Assembly (NCBI GenBank): GCA_021158805.1
Contig: JAGGTZ010000089.1
Location: 1-5,780, forward strand
DNA: 5,780 nucleotides
Direction of reading: 5' to 3'
Source of the DNA: Thermoproteota archaeon
GTDB lineage: Archaea; Korarchaeota; Korarchaeia; Korarchaeales; Korarchaeaceae
This document shows positions 5,496-5,780 of this stretch, one piece after another. Under the pieces are notes generated by a model, which was given only the letters and a program-made list of their open reading frames with translations, had not been told where the DNA came from and searched no databases. The stretch's first letter is position 1. Each line of letters opens with the position of its first letter. The translations under genes and the position numbers were made by a program.

Positions 5496-5780
5496 ATGGG
5501 TTGCAGGTTAGTTAGCGCGATAAACGAAGATACTAACGACTTCAATTCTCTGCTTAAAAGTGCTTATGAATTTGATAGAGGAATGGAATACATTATATCT
5601 GGGGATGCGAGGATAATGAGGAGAATTATACTCATGAATTAGAGTTTGCTAAGAAGCATGGATTCGGCTACGTAGCTTTTAAGCCTAAGCCTAATCGGGA
5701 GCCTGTGGATGCTGGAATAATTGAGATCTATTTCCCTGAGAAGAAAATAGTATCGAACCAAAGCGGAGATTACATATGCC
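5496..5780 (+). CDS. Unrecognised coding segment split between two frames, runs off window end
   Basis: Two plus-strand frames look coding here. The first, from ATG 5496, gives RLVSAINEDTNDFNSLLKSA, YEFDRGMEYIISGD, then TAG at 5640. The second is open from 5579 to the last base and gives EENYTHELEFAKKHGFGYVA, FKPKPNREPVDAGIIEIYF and PEKKIVSNQSGDYIC. The second has the residue balance of a conserved soluble protein and no start codon of its own near 5579, so the two may be one protein broken by a frameshift at about 5600. I do not recognise the family; GFGYVAFKPKP followed by EIYFPE might belong to an enzyme continuing past the window. The piece 5448-5495 that would extend the first frame looks like a shadow of the opposite-strand remnant. 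A broken gene is more likely than an intact one. Confidence 0.4.

Overview
The window looks like thermophilic archaeal DNA. Arginine is mostly AGG and isoleucine often ATA. The intact genes lack convincing Shine-Dalgarno sites; instead TATA-like boxes lie about 30 bp upstream of start codons, as expected for leaderless transcripts. The protein families (Elp3, archaeal AAA ATPase with a nuclease tail, PIN toxins, minimal nucleotidyltransferase) fit a Thermoproteota- or Korarchaeota-like genome, but the lineage is inference.

Layout. At 1-1125 (+) is an MFS transporter whose first residues lie before the window. At 1117-1345 (-) there are weak remains of an unrecognised gene. At 1343-1825 (+) is a frameshifted C-terminal piece of elp3. 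At 1826-3121 (+) is an intact P-loop ATPase with a winged helix and a PD-(D/E)XK-like C-terminus; two abutting near-palindromic 14-bp repeats lie between its TATA box and start codon. At 3145-3517 (-) is a broken, C-terminally membrane-anchored protein. At 3511-3753 (+) are PIN-toxin remains that look like two C-terminal halves joined. At 3820-3960 (-) is a possible TnpB tail with hairpins, followed by an AT-rich gap. At 4154-4363 (+) is a small membrane ORF, and at 4439-5203 (+) an intact TauE/SafE permease. At 5208-5487 (-) is a truncated, frameshifted nucleotidyltransferase. From 5496 to the window end (+) are two coding-looking segments in different frames that I cannot assign.

The window does not read as one operon or pathway. 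Three long clean genes (MFS, ATPase, TauE/SafE) are separated by fragments of at least four unrelated genes, nearly all with single-base frame breaks, in both orientations and often truncated at junctions. That is typical of a decaying, recombination-prone accessory region. The most distinctive element is the ATPase with its repeat operator, which sits alone and intact directly after the elp3 remnant. I saw no CRISPR array, tRNA or rRNA.
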